Shown one piece after another: positions 15,486 through 25,047 of a stretch of DNA of 64,000 bases. Where the stretch lies: NCBI GenBank assembly GCA_013822275.1, contig PNKC01000001.1:1-64000 (forward strand), read 5' to 3'. The position numbers were made by a program, and so were the translations under genes. How positions within the stretch are numbered: position 1 is the first letter of the stretch; each line of letters opens with the position of its first letter. Under the pieces are notes generated by a model. It ran no database searches. It was not told the DNA's origin and saw only the letters and a list, made by a program, of their open reading frames with translations. The DNA is from Anaerolinea sp. GTDB taxonomy: Bacteria; Chloroflexota; Dehalococcoidia; Tepidiformales; Tepidiformaceae.

Positions 15486-16271
15486 TCAGGGTTTCGCCTC
15501 GCCCGCGGCAGAGAGAAAGCGCAGGACCACCTCGTTCCATTCGGCGGCGCGTTCGAAGTAGGCGGAGTGGCCGGCGCCCTTGATTTCGTGGAACGCGGCG
15601 CCCGGGATGAGGGCCTGGGCTTCGCGGATCATCTCCGGTGAGGTGATGAGGTCGTGTTCGCCGACGACGAAGAGGACGGGGACGCCGAGGTTGCCGATGC
15701 CTTCGTGCATGCTCCCACGGTAGGTGGCCGGGGGGCGGCCGAGGAAGCCCCGTGGGCGCGGCGGGTTGAGGGCGTTGATCTGGCGGTAGAGGAGAGCGAG
15801 GCCGGGGTTTTCGACTTCGAACGGCTTGGCAAGGGCGTGCTCCCGCAGGCCGCCTTTGCCCCGCTCGTCCTTCAGTTCATCCTGAAGTTCACGCACGCGG
15901 TCGTTGGTTGAACCGGCGGTGGTGCCGCAGAGGACGAGGGAGCGGGCTCTGTGCGGTGCAAGCCGGGTGAGCCCGGCGACGGCGCGCCCGCCCATCGATT
16001 GGGCGACGACATGCGCCCGTCCGATGCCGAGATGCTCCATGAGGGCGACGAGGTCCGTGCCGAGGGAGAAGCGGCCGACGGCCATCTCTCCACGGGAGAG
16101 CCCCCAGCCGCGCGCGTCGTAGACGGTGCAGCGGTAGTGGCGGGCGAAGACGTTGACCTGTTGCCACCAGGAGAGGTGGTTACCGCCCGCCCCGTGGAGG
16201 AAGACGACGTCATCCCCTTTGCCGTGCTGTTCGTAATAGATGCGGGCGGCGTTGACCGTGGCGTAGGGCAC
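15486..16271 (-). CDS. Alpha/beta-fold hydrolase
   Basis: This 261-aa hydrolase has all three catalytic elements. The nucleophile S92 is in AQSMGGRA. An acidic residue lies in VGEHDLITS, and the His is in GAGHSAYFE near the C-terminus. The oxyanion-hole HGAGG is at about residues 26-30. It resembles cytoplasmic esterases and 3-oxoadipate enol-lactone-type hydrolases. The substrate is unknown. The GTG start is 6 nt downstream of TAAACT with no Shine-Dalgarno, again a leaderless pattern, and a heptamer array begins 3 bp behind that box. Confidence 0.88.
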   Translation of the reverse strand: MPYATVNAARIYYEQHGKGDDVVFLHGAGGNHLSWWQQVNVFARHYRCTVYDARGWGLSRGEMAVGRFSLGTDLVALMEHLGIGRAHVVAQSMGGRAVAGLTRLAPHRARSLVLCGTTAGSTNDRVRELQDELKDERGKGGLREHALAKPFEVENPGLALLYRQINALNPPRPRGFLGRPPATYRGSMHEGIGNLGVPVLFVVGEHDLITSPEMIREAQALIPGAAFHEIKGAGHSAYFERAAEWNEVVLRFLSAAGEAKP

Positions 16272-16277
16272 GGGGGC

Positions 16278-16283
16278 AGTTTA
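16278..16283 (-). promoter_or_regulatory. -10 element of a leaderless promoter (hydrolase gene)
   Basis: TAAACT on the minus strand ends 6 nt before the GTG at 16271. A heptamer array starts at 16286, 3 bp upstream of the box, as at the FmdB-like gene. Confidence 0.5.
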
Positions 16284-16285
16284 CA

Positions 16286-16327
16286 GGAATAGGGAATGAG
16301 GAATGAGGCGCGGGGCACGAGGCACGG
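16286..16327. repeat. Heptamer array GGAATGA/GGCACGA (6 units)
   Basis: Six contiguous 7-bp units (GGAATAG, GGAATGA, GGAATGA, GGCGCGG, GGCACGA, GGCACGG) are related to the array at 15031-15121. It fills most of the spacer between the hydrolase promoter and the next minus-strand gene. Confidence 0.8.
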
Positions 16328-16340
16328 GGGGAGCGAACTG

Positions 16341-16595
16341 CTAATACGGGTAGGTGTACGGAGGCTCATCGGGAGGAATGACGGGGGGCGCCGGGGCTGT
16401 TGGGCTGGGCGATGGCAGCGGCCGGGCGGCTGCAGCAGAATTCGCGGCGAGTCCCGCGAGGATGAGGCGATTCGGGAGGTTGGCGGCGGCTCTCGCTGAG
16501 TCCCCACTGGCGCCAACGGCGGCAAGGAGCGTCCCGCCCGCGAAGAGGATCAGCACGCCCAGGGGCAGGAACCCTGTTGACCAGACACGGCGCAT
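16341..16595 (-). CDS. Small single-pass membrane protein with Pro-rich tail
   Basis: About 84 residues. One hydrophobic segment near the N-terminus (FLPLGVLILFAGGTLLAAVG, about residues 9-28) looks like a signal anchor. It is followed by an Ala-rich stretch and a Pro/Ser-rich end (PSPSPTAPAPPVIPPDEPPYTYPY in outline). No known family. It is divergent from murI, with about 56 bp between the two starts. An upstream in-frame start at 16661 would overlap the murI start and is less likely. Confidence 0.5.
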   Translation of the reverse strand: MRRVWSTGFLPLGVLILFAGGTLLAAVGASGDSARAAANLPNRLILAGLAANSAAAARPLPSPSPTAPAPPVIPPDEPPYTYPY

Positions 16596-16637
16596 ATCAA
16601 CAGTACGGGGCAGGGGCGCGCCCGGATTGCCCCGTGG

Positions 16638-16643
16638 TATGCT
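16638..16643 (+). promoter_or_regulatory. Candidate -10 element for murI
   Basis: TATGCT ends 8 nt before the murI ATG, which has no Shine-Dalgarno. It fits the leaderless pattern but with slightly longer spacing. Confidence 0.35.
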
Positions 16644-16651
16644 CTGTGCCG

Positions 16652-17434
16652 ATGGATCCACGTGCCGTCGGCATCTTCGATTCCGGTGCCGGTGGGTTGA
16701 GCGTGCTGGGCTACTTCCGCGGTTTCGCGCCGCGCGAGCGCGTCGTCTACTTCGCCGATACGGCTTACTTCCCGTACGGACCGCGGCCTGCCGCGGAGGT
16801 GCGCAAGCGCTCGTTCGCCGTCACCAACCGGCTCCTGGCGAGCGGCGTGAAGCTGATCATCGTGGCCTGCAACACGGCCTCCGCGGCGGCGATCGAAGAC
16901 CTGCGGGGGGCGTTCCCGGTGCCCTTCGTTGGGATGGTGCCCGGCGTGAAGCCCGCCGCGAGTTCATCGAAGAGCGGGCGCGTGGCCATCCTCGCCACGC
17001 CGGGGACGCTCGACGGGGAGCTGTACGCGCGGGTGGTCGAGGAGTTCGGCGGGCGGGCGGCGATAACGAGCGTGGCGGGCACGGGGCTGGCCGAACTCGT
17101 GGAGCGTGGAGACGCTGGCACCCCGTCCGCACAGGCTGCTGTGCGGGGGGCGCTGGGCCCGGCAATAGCGGCCGGCGCGGACACGGTTGTACTGGGCTGC
17201 ACGCACTACCATTTCCTCACCGCAGACATCCTCGCGGAGTTCCCCGGCGTTTCCATAATCGATACCAGCCAAGCGGTGGCGCGGCGGGCCGTCCAGGTGC
17301 TTTCGGAGGCGGACGCGCTCGCGCCGGCATCCCAGGAGGGCGAATTGGACCTGATCGTCAGCGGAGACCGCAAGCAGTTCCGCCGGACGATGGCCCGGCT
17401 CGGCTTCGCACCAGCAGCAGTGGAGGCAACGTGA
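16652..17434 (+). CDS. murI: Glutamate racemase
   Basis: This 260-aa cytoplasmic enzyme makes D-glutamate for peptidoglycan. Both catalytic cysteines are visible, in VACNTASA and LGCTHYHF. The N-terminal FDSGAGGLSVL has the conserved Asp, and FADTAYFPYG is the usual substrate-contacting motif. Length is typical. The ATG at 16652 gives the conserved start (MDPRAVGIFDSG). The stop TGA overlaps the pyrF ATG by 1 nt, so murI-pyrF-DUF951-MFS form one tightly packed operon. Confidence 0.95.
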   Translation: MDPRAVGIFDSGAGGLSVLGYFRGFAPRERVVYFADTAYFPYGPRPAAEVRKRSFAVTNRLLASGVKLIIVACNTASAAAIEDLRGAFPVPFVGMVPGVKPAASSSKSGRVAILATPGTLDGELYARVVEEFGGRAAITSVAGTGLAELVERGDAGTPSAQAAVRGALGPAIAAGADTVVLGCTHYHFLTADILAEFPGVSIIDTSQAVARRAVQVLSEADALAPASQEGELDLIVSGDRKQFRRTMARLGFAPAAVEAT

Positions 17435-18225
17435 TGACCTACTTCGAGCGCCTTGGAGCGCGCAGCCGTCAGGTGAACTCGCTCGTCTGCGTGGGGCTTG
17501 ACCCGGACTTTAAGCGACATAAGGCCGGTGAGATCGCCGCCTACAACCGCGCTATCATCGAGGCGACCGCGCCCTACGCAGCCTGCTTTAAGCCGAACAT
17601 CGCCTTCTACGAGCAGTTCGGGCTGGATGGGCTGCGCGCGCTCGAAAAGACGTTGGAGGCGATACCTGCTGGCATCCCGGTCATCGGCGACGTCAAGCGC
17701 GGCGACATGGGCAACACAGCGGAGGCGTACGCCCGGGCGATGTTCGAACACTGGCGCTTTGACGCGGTCACGGTGAACGGCTACCAGGGTCTGGACGCTG
17801 TCGCGCCGTTCCTCGCTTACGAAGGGAAGGGTGTTTACGTCCTCTGCCGTACGTCGAACGAATCATCGCGCGAGTTCCAGGAGCTGCGGCTGGAAAACGG
17901 CCGCCAGCTCTTTGAAGAGATGGCGCTCACCGCAACCTCATGGTCGCCGGACGTGGGCCTGGTGGTGGGCGCGACGGCGCCGGCGGAGCTGGCGCGGGTG
18001 TGCGAACTCGTCCCATGGGCATCGCTGCTGATCCCGGGTGTTGGCGCCCAGGGCGGGAAGCCGGAGGAGGTCATCGCTGTCGCCGGCTACCGGCCGGGGT
18101 TGATGGTTGTGAACGCCTCCCGCTCGGTGATGTACGCCAGCTCGGGGCCAGATTTCGCCGAAGCTGCGGGACGGGCGGCGAAGCAGTTGCGCGACGACCT
18201 GGCCGGCGCGCCGTTGCCCGCGTGA
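17434..18225 (+). CDS. pyrF: Orotidine-5'-phosphate decarboxylase
   Basis: This 263-aa enzyme of the longer PyrF class (TIGR02127 type) converts OMP to UMP in pyrimidine synthesis. The catalytic DxKxxD-like motif is in IGDVKRGDMGNTA. CVGLDPD at the N-terminus and LIPGVGAQGG near the C-terminus are phosphate- and ring-binding segments. GGAGG lies 7 nt before the ATG. The gene overlaps murI by 1 nt upstream and the DUF951 gene by 4 nt downstream. Confidence 0.94.
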   Translation: MTYFERLGARSRQVNSLVCVGLDPDFKRHKAGEIAAYNRAIIEATAPYAACFKPNIAFYEQFGLDGLRALEKTLEAIPAGIPVIGDVKRGDMGNTAEAYARAMFEHWRFDAVTVNGYQGLDAVAPFLAYEGKGVYVLCRTSNESSREFQELRLENGRQLFEEMALTATSWSPDVGLVVGATAPAELARVCELVPWASLLIPGVGAQGGKPEEVIAVAGYRPGLMVVNASRSVMYASSGPDFAEAAGRAAKQLRDDLAGAPLPA

Positions 18226-18416
18226 GTCGCGAAATCGCCGCCGGGCAGGTGTACCGGATGCGGCGGCAGCACCCCTGCGGAGGGTGGGAATGGCGGGTCT
18301 TCCGCACGGGAGCGGATATCGGCATGGAGTGCCTCACCTGCCAGCGCCGGGTGATGCTGGAACGCCGGGTCTTCGAATCGCGGGTGAAGGTGCTCGTGCG
18401 GAGCGGCGATGCCTGA
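18222..18416 (+). CDS. DUF951 family protein
   Basis: This 64-aa protein has the DUF951 signature: a QVYRMRRQHPCGGWEWRVFR segment, then GADIGMECLTCQRRVML, with CxxC-type metal ligands and the HPCGG motif. The fold is a small beta domain proposed to bind nucleic acid; its cellular role is unknown. The GTG start overlaps the pyrF stop (GTGA), and the end overlaps the MFS gene by 8 nt, so translation is coupled. DUF951 is common in Firmicutes and Chloroflexota. Confidence 0.85.
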   Translation: MSREIAAGQVYRMRRQHPCGGWEWRVFRTGADIGMECLTCQRRVMLERRVFESRVKVLVRSGDA

Positions 18417-19740
18417 GCTTCCCACGCCGGTTGGGCATCCGGCGCGGCTGCCGCTCCTGCAGCAGCGGCCGTTCCGGATGCTCAGCTTCAGCCGCTTTTC
18501 ATCGCGCCTTGCCCAGAATGCGCTGAACTTTGCTCTCGTCCTCCTGATCGTTGACGAGACGGGCAAGGCGCTTCTCAGCTCGCTCCTGGTGCTTGCGCTG
18601 GTAGTCCCGGCGACGGTCGCGGGCATCGTCGCGGGGACGGCGGCGGATGTCCTCCCCAAGCGGCTGCTGGTCGTCCTCGGGGACCTCCTGCGGGCGGGGA
18701 TCTGCATCCTTTTTATCCAGGGCTCCGGGAGCGTGGCGACGTACTACATCGTGGCGGTGGCGCTGGCGACGGTCAGCCAGTTCGCCACCTCGGCCGAAGG
18801 CGCGATCCTGCCCGCCGTGGTTGACCGGGCGGACCTGGCGCGGGCGAACGCCATTGGCCATGCCGTAGGCGGCGGGGCCCAGCTTGCGGGGCTGGGGATC
18901 CTGACACCGGTGGCTTTGCGGCTGCTGGACAGCTCGGACATCCTCTTCGCGATCTCCGCCGGACTGTTTGTCCTCGCGGCCGGGCAGGCGGTGTTCATCG
19001 GGAGCACGCGCGGGGCGCCGCGCCTGGAGGTGGGCGGGCGCGCCGGAGGCGCCTGGTGGTTGACTGGCTGGCGGGCGATGCGCGCCGACACCGCGGTCAT
19101 GCACGCGGCGATCGAACTGACGATGCTCTCGACGGCGCTGATCATTTTGGGCGGGCTGATCCCGAAGTTCATCGAGGATGTCCTCGGTCTGCCAGTTGAC
19201 GTCGGCGCGCTGATCCTCACGCCGGCCGCGGTGGGCGTCGTCCTCGGCCTGCGCGTCGCCAGCTTCCTCGCCCACCGGATCCCCCATTCGCTCTTGAGCA
19301 GCGTTGGTTTCGGGACGTTTGTGGGGTTGCTGGGGCTGCTCTCCTTTGTAAACCAGGAGTCCGACTTCCTCAGCGGCTACGGCGTCTTTTCGTGGCTGGG
19401 GAGCATCCAGCTCGGCAGTTTCGACGGCGGCGGGTTGTTGGCGATGATATTGATGCTGCCGCTCGGCTTTTCCTATGCGCTGGTTTCGGTGGCGGGCCAG
19501 ACGGTGATGAACGACCGGGTGGCGCTGCACCTTCAGGGCCGGGTCGGCTCAACCCAGGCGGCGATGGCGGCGCTCACGTCGTCCATCCCGGTCGTGGCCG
19601 CGGGCTGGTTAAGCGACGCCGTTGGTGTCCAGCCGGTGATGGCGCTGGTTGCGCTGTTGATCGGGGTCGCGGCGGTGGCCGCCATCCGCGAGCCGCGCTG
19701 GCTGGCGCCCGCGCCGGCCCGCGCGGGTGAGGTTCATTGA
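18409..19740 (+). CDS. MFS transporter
   Basis: This 443-aa integral membrane protein has about twelve hydrophobic helices spread over its length. It has the early helix pattern of MFS_3/enterobactin-exporter-like families (FSRFSSRLAQNALNFALVLLI in outline) and a charged cytoplasmic loop after helix 2 (DVLPKRLLVVLGD). It probably exports or imports a small molecule with a proton gradient; the substrate cannot be inferred. The gene is the last in the murI operon, overlapping DUF951 by 8 nt. Confidence 0.85.
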   Translation: MPELPTPVGHPARLPLLQQRPFRMLSFSRFSSRLAQNALNFALVLLIVDETGKALLSSLLVLALVVPATVAGIVAGTAADVLPKRLLVVLGDLLRAGICILFIQGSGSVATYYIVAVALATVSQFATSAEGAILPAVVDRADLARANAIGHAVGGGAQLAGLGILTPVALRLLDSSDILFAISAGLFVLAAGQAVFIGSTRGAPRLEVGGRAGGAWWLTGWRAMRADTAVMHAAIELTMLSTALIILGGLIPKFIEDVLGLPVDVGALILTPAAVGVVLGLRVASFLAHRIPHSLLSSVGFGTFVGLLGLLSFVNQESDFLSGYGVFSWLGSIQLGSFDGGGLLAMILMLPLGFSYALVSVAGQTVMNDRVALHLQGRVGSTQAAMAALTSSIPVVAAGWLSDAVGVQPVMALVALLIGVAAVAAIREPRWLAPAPARAGEVH

Positions 19741-19802
19741 CCCCCCGATCAGGCCAGTCCTATCATCGAAGGAGAGCCGTCTGTGCTCTCGGGAGTACGC
19801 GC

Positions 19803-20342
19803 GTGAAGGAACTGAGCATTGAGAGCATCCGCCTCAGCCTCATGAACTACCAGCGCGTGGTGATCCTCCGGGAGAAGGAGTCGGACCGCTATCTCCCGAT
19901 CTGGATCGGGCCGGCTGAGGCGGACGCTATCGCCGTGCGGCTGCAGGATGTTTCAGTGGCCCGGCCGCTGACTCATGACCTGCTGCGGAACATGATCGAA
20001 CAGCTCGGGGGGCGCGTGGCCTATATCGTGGTGAGCGACCTTTCGAACGACACCTTCTTCGCGCGCATCGTCCTGGATGTGAACGGGGAAACGGTGGAAG
20101 TGGATTCGCGGCCGTCCGACGCGATCGCGCTGGCGGTGCGCGTGGATGCCCCGATCTACGCCGAAGATTCTGTCCTGGACCGAGCCGGCGTGGTGCTGGA
20201 CGAAGACGGGCAGCCGCGGGAAGCGGTTGGCCCCGACGGCGAGCCGCGGAAGCTGGACCCGGCTGAACTGGAGCGCCTTGGGGCGTTCAAGGACTTCATT
20301 GAAGGGCTGGACCTGGACGACTTCGACGAGCGAAAGGTGTAG
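19803..20342 (+). CDS. Bifunctional nuclease (DUF151) domain protein
   Basis: This 179-aa protein starts with VKELSIESIRLSLMN and contains YLPIWIGPAEADAIA and VDSRPSDAIALAVR, the hallmark motifs of the DUF151 bifunctional nuclease family, reported to have DNase and RNase activity. The C-terminus (ELERLGAFKDFIEGL) continues as an acidic helix. The GTG at 19803 is chosen because GGGAG lies 7 nt upstream and the domain begins at it. It is 61 nt upstream of atpZ and could be part of the same transcript. Confidence 0.9.
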   Translation: MKELSIESIRLSLMNYQRVVILREKESDRYLPIWIGPAEADAIAVRLQDVSVARPLTHDLLRNMIEQLGGRVAYIVVSDLSNDTFFARIVLDVNGETVEVDSRPSDAIALAVRVDAPIYAEDSVLDRAGVVLDEDGQPREAVGPDGEPRKLDPAELERLGAFKDFIEGLDLDDFDERKV

Positions 20343-20403
20343 CTGTTTCAGCCGCGGGATTGGCCTGAGTTTCGGTTGCGCATTGCTTCACAAGCAGACT
20401 AAG

Positions 20404-20673
20404 ATGCTCGGGGTCTGGAGTCCGGGCACCGGGGAGGCGAGCTTGGGCAGCTGGGTTGCTCCAACTGCTCAGTTACTCGGGGCGGGGTGGTTTTTTGCGA
20501 CCGCCATAATCCTCGGTGTTGTCCTTGGCCGTTGGGCCGATGGGAAGACCGGTCTTGAGCCCACATTCACGTTGATCGGAATCTTCCTCGGCCTTGCCGT
20601 TGCGCTCATCGGTGGCATCCGCATGTTGCAGCCGCTGATGAACCGGCCGGGTAACGAAGACTCGGAGCAGTAG
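20404..20673 (+). CDS. AtpZ/AtpI-type ATP synthase accessory membrane protein
   Basis: This 89-aa protein has two transmembrane helices, about residues 23-42 and 54-75. GVVLGRWADGKTGLEPTFTLIGIFLGL is the AtpZ-type pattern, in which a GxxxGxxxD helix is followed by a short loop and a second helix. Family members help assemble the c-ring or carry Mg/Ca into the cell. It is the first gene of the atp operon and ends directly before the TTG start of atpB. No strong Shine-Dalgarno precedes the ATG. Confidence 0.82.
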   Translation: MLGVWSPGTGEASLGSWVAPTAQLLGAGWFFATAIILGVVLGRWADGKTGLEPTFTLIGIFLGLAVALIGGIRMLQPLMNRPGNEDSEQ

Positions 20674-21990
20674 TTGAAGCTGGTCTATATCGTCGGTGGC
20701 ATCGTCGTCGTCCTCGGATGGCTTGCGATCGGCTTGCTGGTTGCCCAGGGCCCGCAGCCGGAGATCGTGGTGCCGGCCGAAACGATCACCACGGTTGGGC
20801 CGCTGAACCTGACGAACACGCTCATCACCGCCTGGATTGTGATGGCCTTTTTGGTGGTCGTCTCGCTCCTGGCGACGCGCTCAATGAAGCTCATCCCTTC
20901 CGGGCTGCAGAACTTCATCGAGTCCGTGATCGCTTTCCTGTACGGGCAGGTGGAGGACATCGCGGGGGCGAAGAATGCGCCCAGGTTCTTCATGGTGATC
21001 GCGACGTTCTTCCTCTTCATCATCGCGAGCAACTGGTTTGGCCTCTTCCCGATCTTCAACGCCATCGGCAAGACGGAGGACGTAGGGTTCGAGGTCTTCC
21101 ATGAGCTTTCCGCCGCCGACCCGGAAAAGCTGAAGCTGAAGGACGGCGTCTACGAAGAAGACCACAAGTTCGCCGGGACGAAGATGGAGAAGTCGGGCGG
21201 GATGGCGATCATCAAGCCGGGCGCCAAGGCGATTGACTTCGAAGTTAAGGCCGGGATGAACCCGGGCCAGGCGATGGACAGCTACACGGTGTTCCTCGCC
21301 CACGCCTTCGCCGGTCTGGAGGCTTCGGAAGAAGAGATCGCCCAACCAGCGGCGGAGCTCGTGAGGCAGGCGCGCGAGGCGCTGGCTGCCGAGGAGAAGG
21401 CGCCGAAGCTGCTCGTAGTCGAGGGGCACGGCGACGGGTCGGCCGGAGAGCACGGCGTGGCGAGCGCGGCGCTGGGAGATACGGTAACCGGTATCGATTT
21501 CTCGAAGAGCAAGCGTTTCGCGCTTGTCATCCCCTTCTTTCGCGGCGTCTACAGCGACCTGAACAACACACTGGCGCTTGGTATCTGCTCGTTCTTGATC
21601 GTCGAGTTCTGGGGCTTCCAGGCGCTTGGCTTTGGTTACCTGAGGAAGTTCTTCAACTTCTCAAGCCCGATCGCCGCGTTCGTAGGACTGCTGGAGCTGC
21701 TTTCGGAGTTTATCCGGATGATCAGCTTCGCCTTCCGGCTTTTCGGGAACATTTTTGCCGGAGAAGTACTGGTGTTAATGCTGACATTCCTGATGCCGTT
21801 CCTGTTCGTGGACATCATCTACGGGCTGGAACTGTTCGTCGGGTTTATCCAGGCGGCAGTGTTCGCGCTGCTGACGCTCGTCTTCGCGACCATGGCCGTG
21901 GAACACCACGGCGATGAGGAGCATCACGACGGGCACGACGGGGGCACGGCGGACGCCCACCACATCCCAGGAGCTGCACAGGCGGAGTAA
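20674..21990 (+). CDS. atpB: ATP synthase Fo subunit a with a large inserted domain
   Basis: This 438-aa subunit a forms the proton half-channels next to the c-ring. The essential Arg is in ISFAFRLFGNIFAGE near the C-terminal end. Transmembrane segments are clear before residue 130 (including FFLFIIASNWFGLFP) and after about 290 (DLNNTLALG onward). Usual length is 230-310 aa. The excess is a soluble insert of about 155 residues, roughly 131-285, in the loop expected outside the membrane, plus a His/Asp/Glu-rich C-terminal tail of about 28 residues. The start is TTG, with GGAG 6 nt upstream. Confidence 0.93.
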   Translation: MKLVYIVGGIVVVLGWLAIGLLVAQGPQPEIVVPAETITTVGPLNLTNTLITAWIVMAFLVVVSLLATRSMKLIPSGLQNFIESVIAFLYGQVEDIAGAKNAPRFFMVIATFFLFIIASNWFGLFPIFNAIGKTEDVGFEVFHELSAADPEKLKLKDGVYEEDHKFAGTKMEKSGGMAIIKPGAKAIDFEVKAGMNPGQAMDSYTVFLAHAFAGLEASEEEIAQPAAELVRQAREALAAEEKAPKLLVVEGHGDGSAGEHGVASAALGDTVTGIDFSKSKRFALVIPFFRGVYSDLNNTLALGICSFLIVEFWGFQALGFGYLRKFFNFSSPIAAFVGLLELLSEFIRMISFAFRLFGNIFAGEVLVLMLTFLMPFLFVDIIYGLELFVGFIQAAVFALLTLVFATMAVEHHGDEEHHDGHDGGTADAHHIPGAAQAE

Positions 21991-22329
<339 letters not shown>

Positions 22330-22354
22330 TCAGACCGCAGAACGGAGTCCCCGC

Positions 22355-22864
22355 ATGGACAAGGCAGTCGAAGCACTCGGACTGAACCTGCCCCAGCTCA
22401 TCGCGCAGATGGCGAACTTCTTCGTCCTGCTCCTCCTTCTTCGCCTGACGCTCTATAAGCCGATCCTCAAGATGTTGGCGGAGCGCAAGGAGAAGATCGC
22501 GGAGGGGCTGAACGCGGCGGAGATCGCGCGCGCTGAAGCGGCCGCTGCCCAGGCGAACATCCAGGCGCAGCTCGATGTTGCCCGCAAAGAGGGCCAGGAG
22601 ATCGTGGCCGGCGCGCAGACGATCGCCACGCGCATCCAGTCGGAAGCGCGCGAACAATCCGCCCGCGACCGCGAGGCGGCGCTGGAACGTGCCCGCACCG
22701 AGATCCAGCTTGAACGGGACCGCGCCGTTGCGGTGCTTCGGGGCGAGTTCGCCGCCATCACCGTCTCGGCTGCCGAGAAGGTGATCAACCAGTCCCTCGA
22801 CCGGCAGGCTCACCAGCGGATCATCGATGAGACGCTGGCCGAGTCTTCGTTTAGCGGGCAGTAG
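22355..22864 (+). CDS. atpF: ATP synthase Fo subunit b
   Basis: This 169-aa peripheral stalk protein has one N-terminal membrane helix (about residues 13-34, QLIAQMANFFVLLLLLRLTL). A long charged coiled coil rich in Ala, Glu and Arg follows and dimerises and reaches the F1 head. CGGAG lies 8 nt upstream of the ATG at 22355. It sits between atpE and atpH in the standard order and ends 2 nt before atpH. Confidence 0.95.
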   Translation: MDKAVEALGLNLPQLIAQMANFFVLLLLLRLTLYKPILKMLAERKEKIAEGLNAAEIARAEAAAAQANIQAQLDVARKEGQEIVAGAQTIATRIQSEAREQSARDREAALERARTEIQLERDRAVAVLRGEFAAITVSAAEKVINQSLDRQAHQRIIDETLAESSFSGQ

Positions 22865-22866
22865 CA

Positions 22867-23406
22867 ATGGCAGACGTCCAGGCGGCTAAACGGTACGCGC
22901 AGGCGGCTTTCCAGATAGCGACCGCGACCCCGGGCGCCAGCCTGGACCAGTGGCGTGCGGAGCTGCGGGAAATCGCCGAGGTGCTCAGCGATTCGGCCGC
23001 TTCTGGCCTCCTCGCCGACAGGAAAGTGCCGGTCGCCTCGCGGGTGGCGATGGTGGAGCGGATGCTGGACCTTTCGCCGCTGGCCCTCAACCTGGCGAGG
23101 CTCCTTGTGAGCAAGGGCCGCTCGCAGGATGCCCGCGCCGTGTCGGACGCCTTCAACAGGATGGCGGATGACTACGAGGGCATCGCCCATGCGAGCGTGA
23201 CGACAGCGGTAGAACTTACGCCGGAGCAGCTTTCGGCCATCGAGCAGCAGCTCAGCAGCAGCCTTGGGAAGCGGGTCCGTGCGGTTGGCGCGGTGGACCC
23301 GGCCATCATCGGCGGCCTCGTCGTCCGGGTGGGCGACAAACTGGTAGACGGCAGCGTCCGGACCCGCCTCAAGCGGCTCCGGCGTGAACTTGAAGGCGTG
23401 CGCTAA
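22867..23406 (+). CDS. atpH: ATP synthase F1 subunit delta
   Basis: This 179-aa delta (OSCP) subunit links the b-stalk to the top of the F1 head. It has the N-terminal helical-bundle beginning AAKRYAQAAFQIA. The C-terminal signature is IGGLVVRVGDKLVDGSVRTRLKRL. It follows atpF by 2 nt and precedes atpA by 40 nt. Confidence 0.94.
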   Translation: MADVQAAKRYAQAAFQIATATPGASLDQWRAELREIAEVLSDSAASGLLADRKVPVASRVAMVERMLDLSPLALNLARLLVSKGRSQDARAVSDAFNRMADDYEGIAHASVTTAVELTPEQLSAIEQQLSSSLGKRVRAVGAVDPAIIGGLVVRVGDKLVDGSVRTRLKRLRRELEGVR

Positions 23407-23446
23407 GTGCGTGACGCGGTGAACGGACGAGAGAGGAAGGGCCACT

Positions 23447-24949
<1,503 letters not shown>

Positions 24950-25047
24950 GCCAGCAGCCGGGGGGCGGCCACTTCCGTTGCCGCCCCTGCCCTTTCGAAC
25001 CAGCGCCCGTGGGGCGCGCCACACCAGCCAGACCGGGATAGCAACGA

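Noticed and set aside
20376-20393. Rex-operator-like site TTGCGC-N6-TCACAA before atpZ
   Set aside because: Only 10 of 12 positions match; about two such sites are expected by chance in 64 kb, so I do not annotate it although Rex control of atp genes is conceivable.
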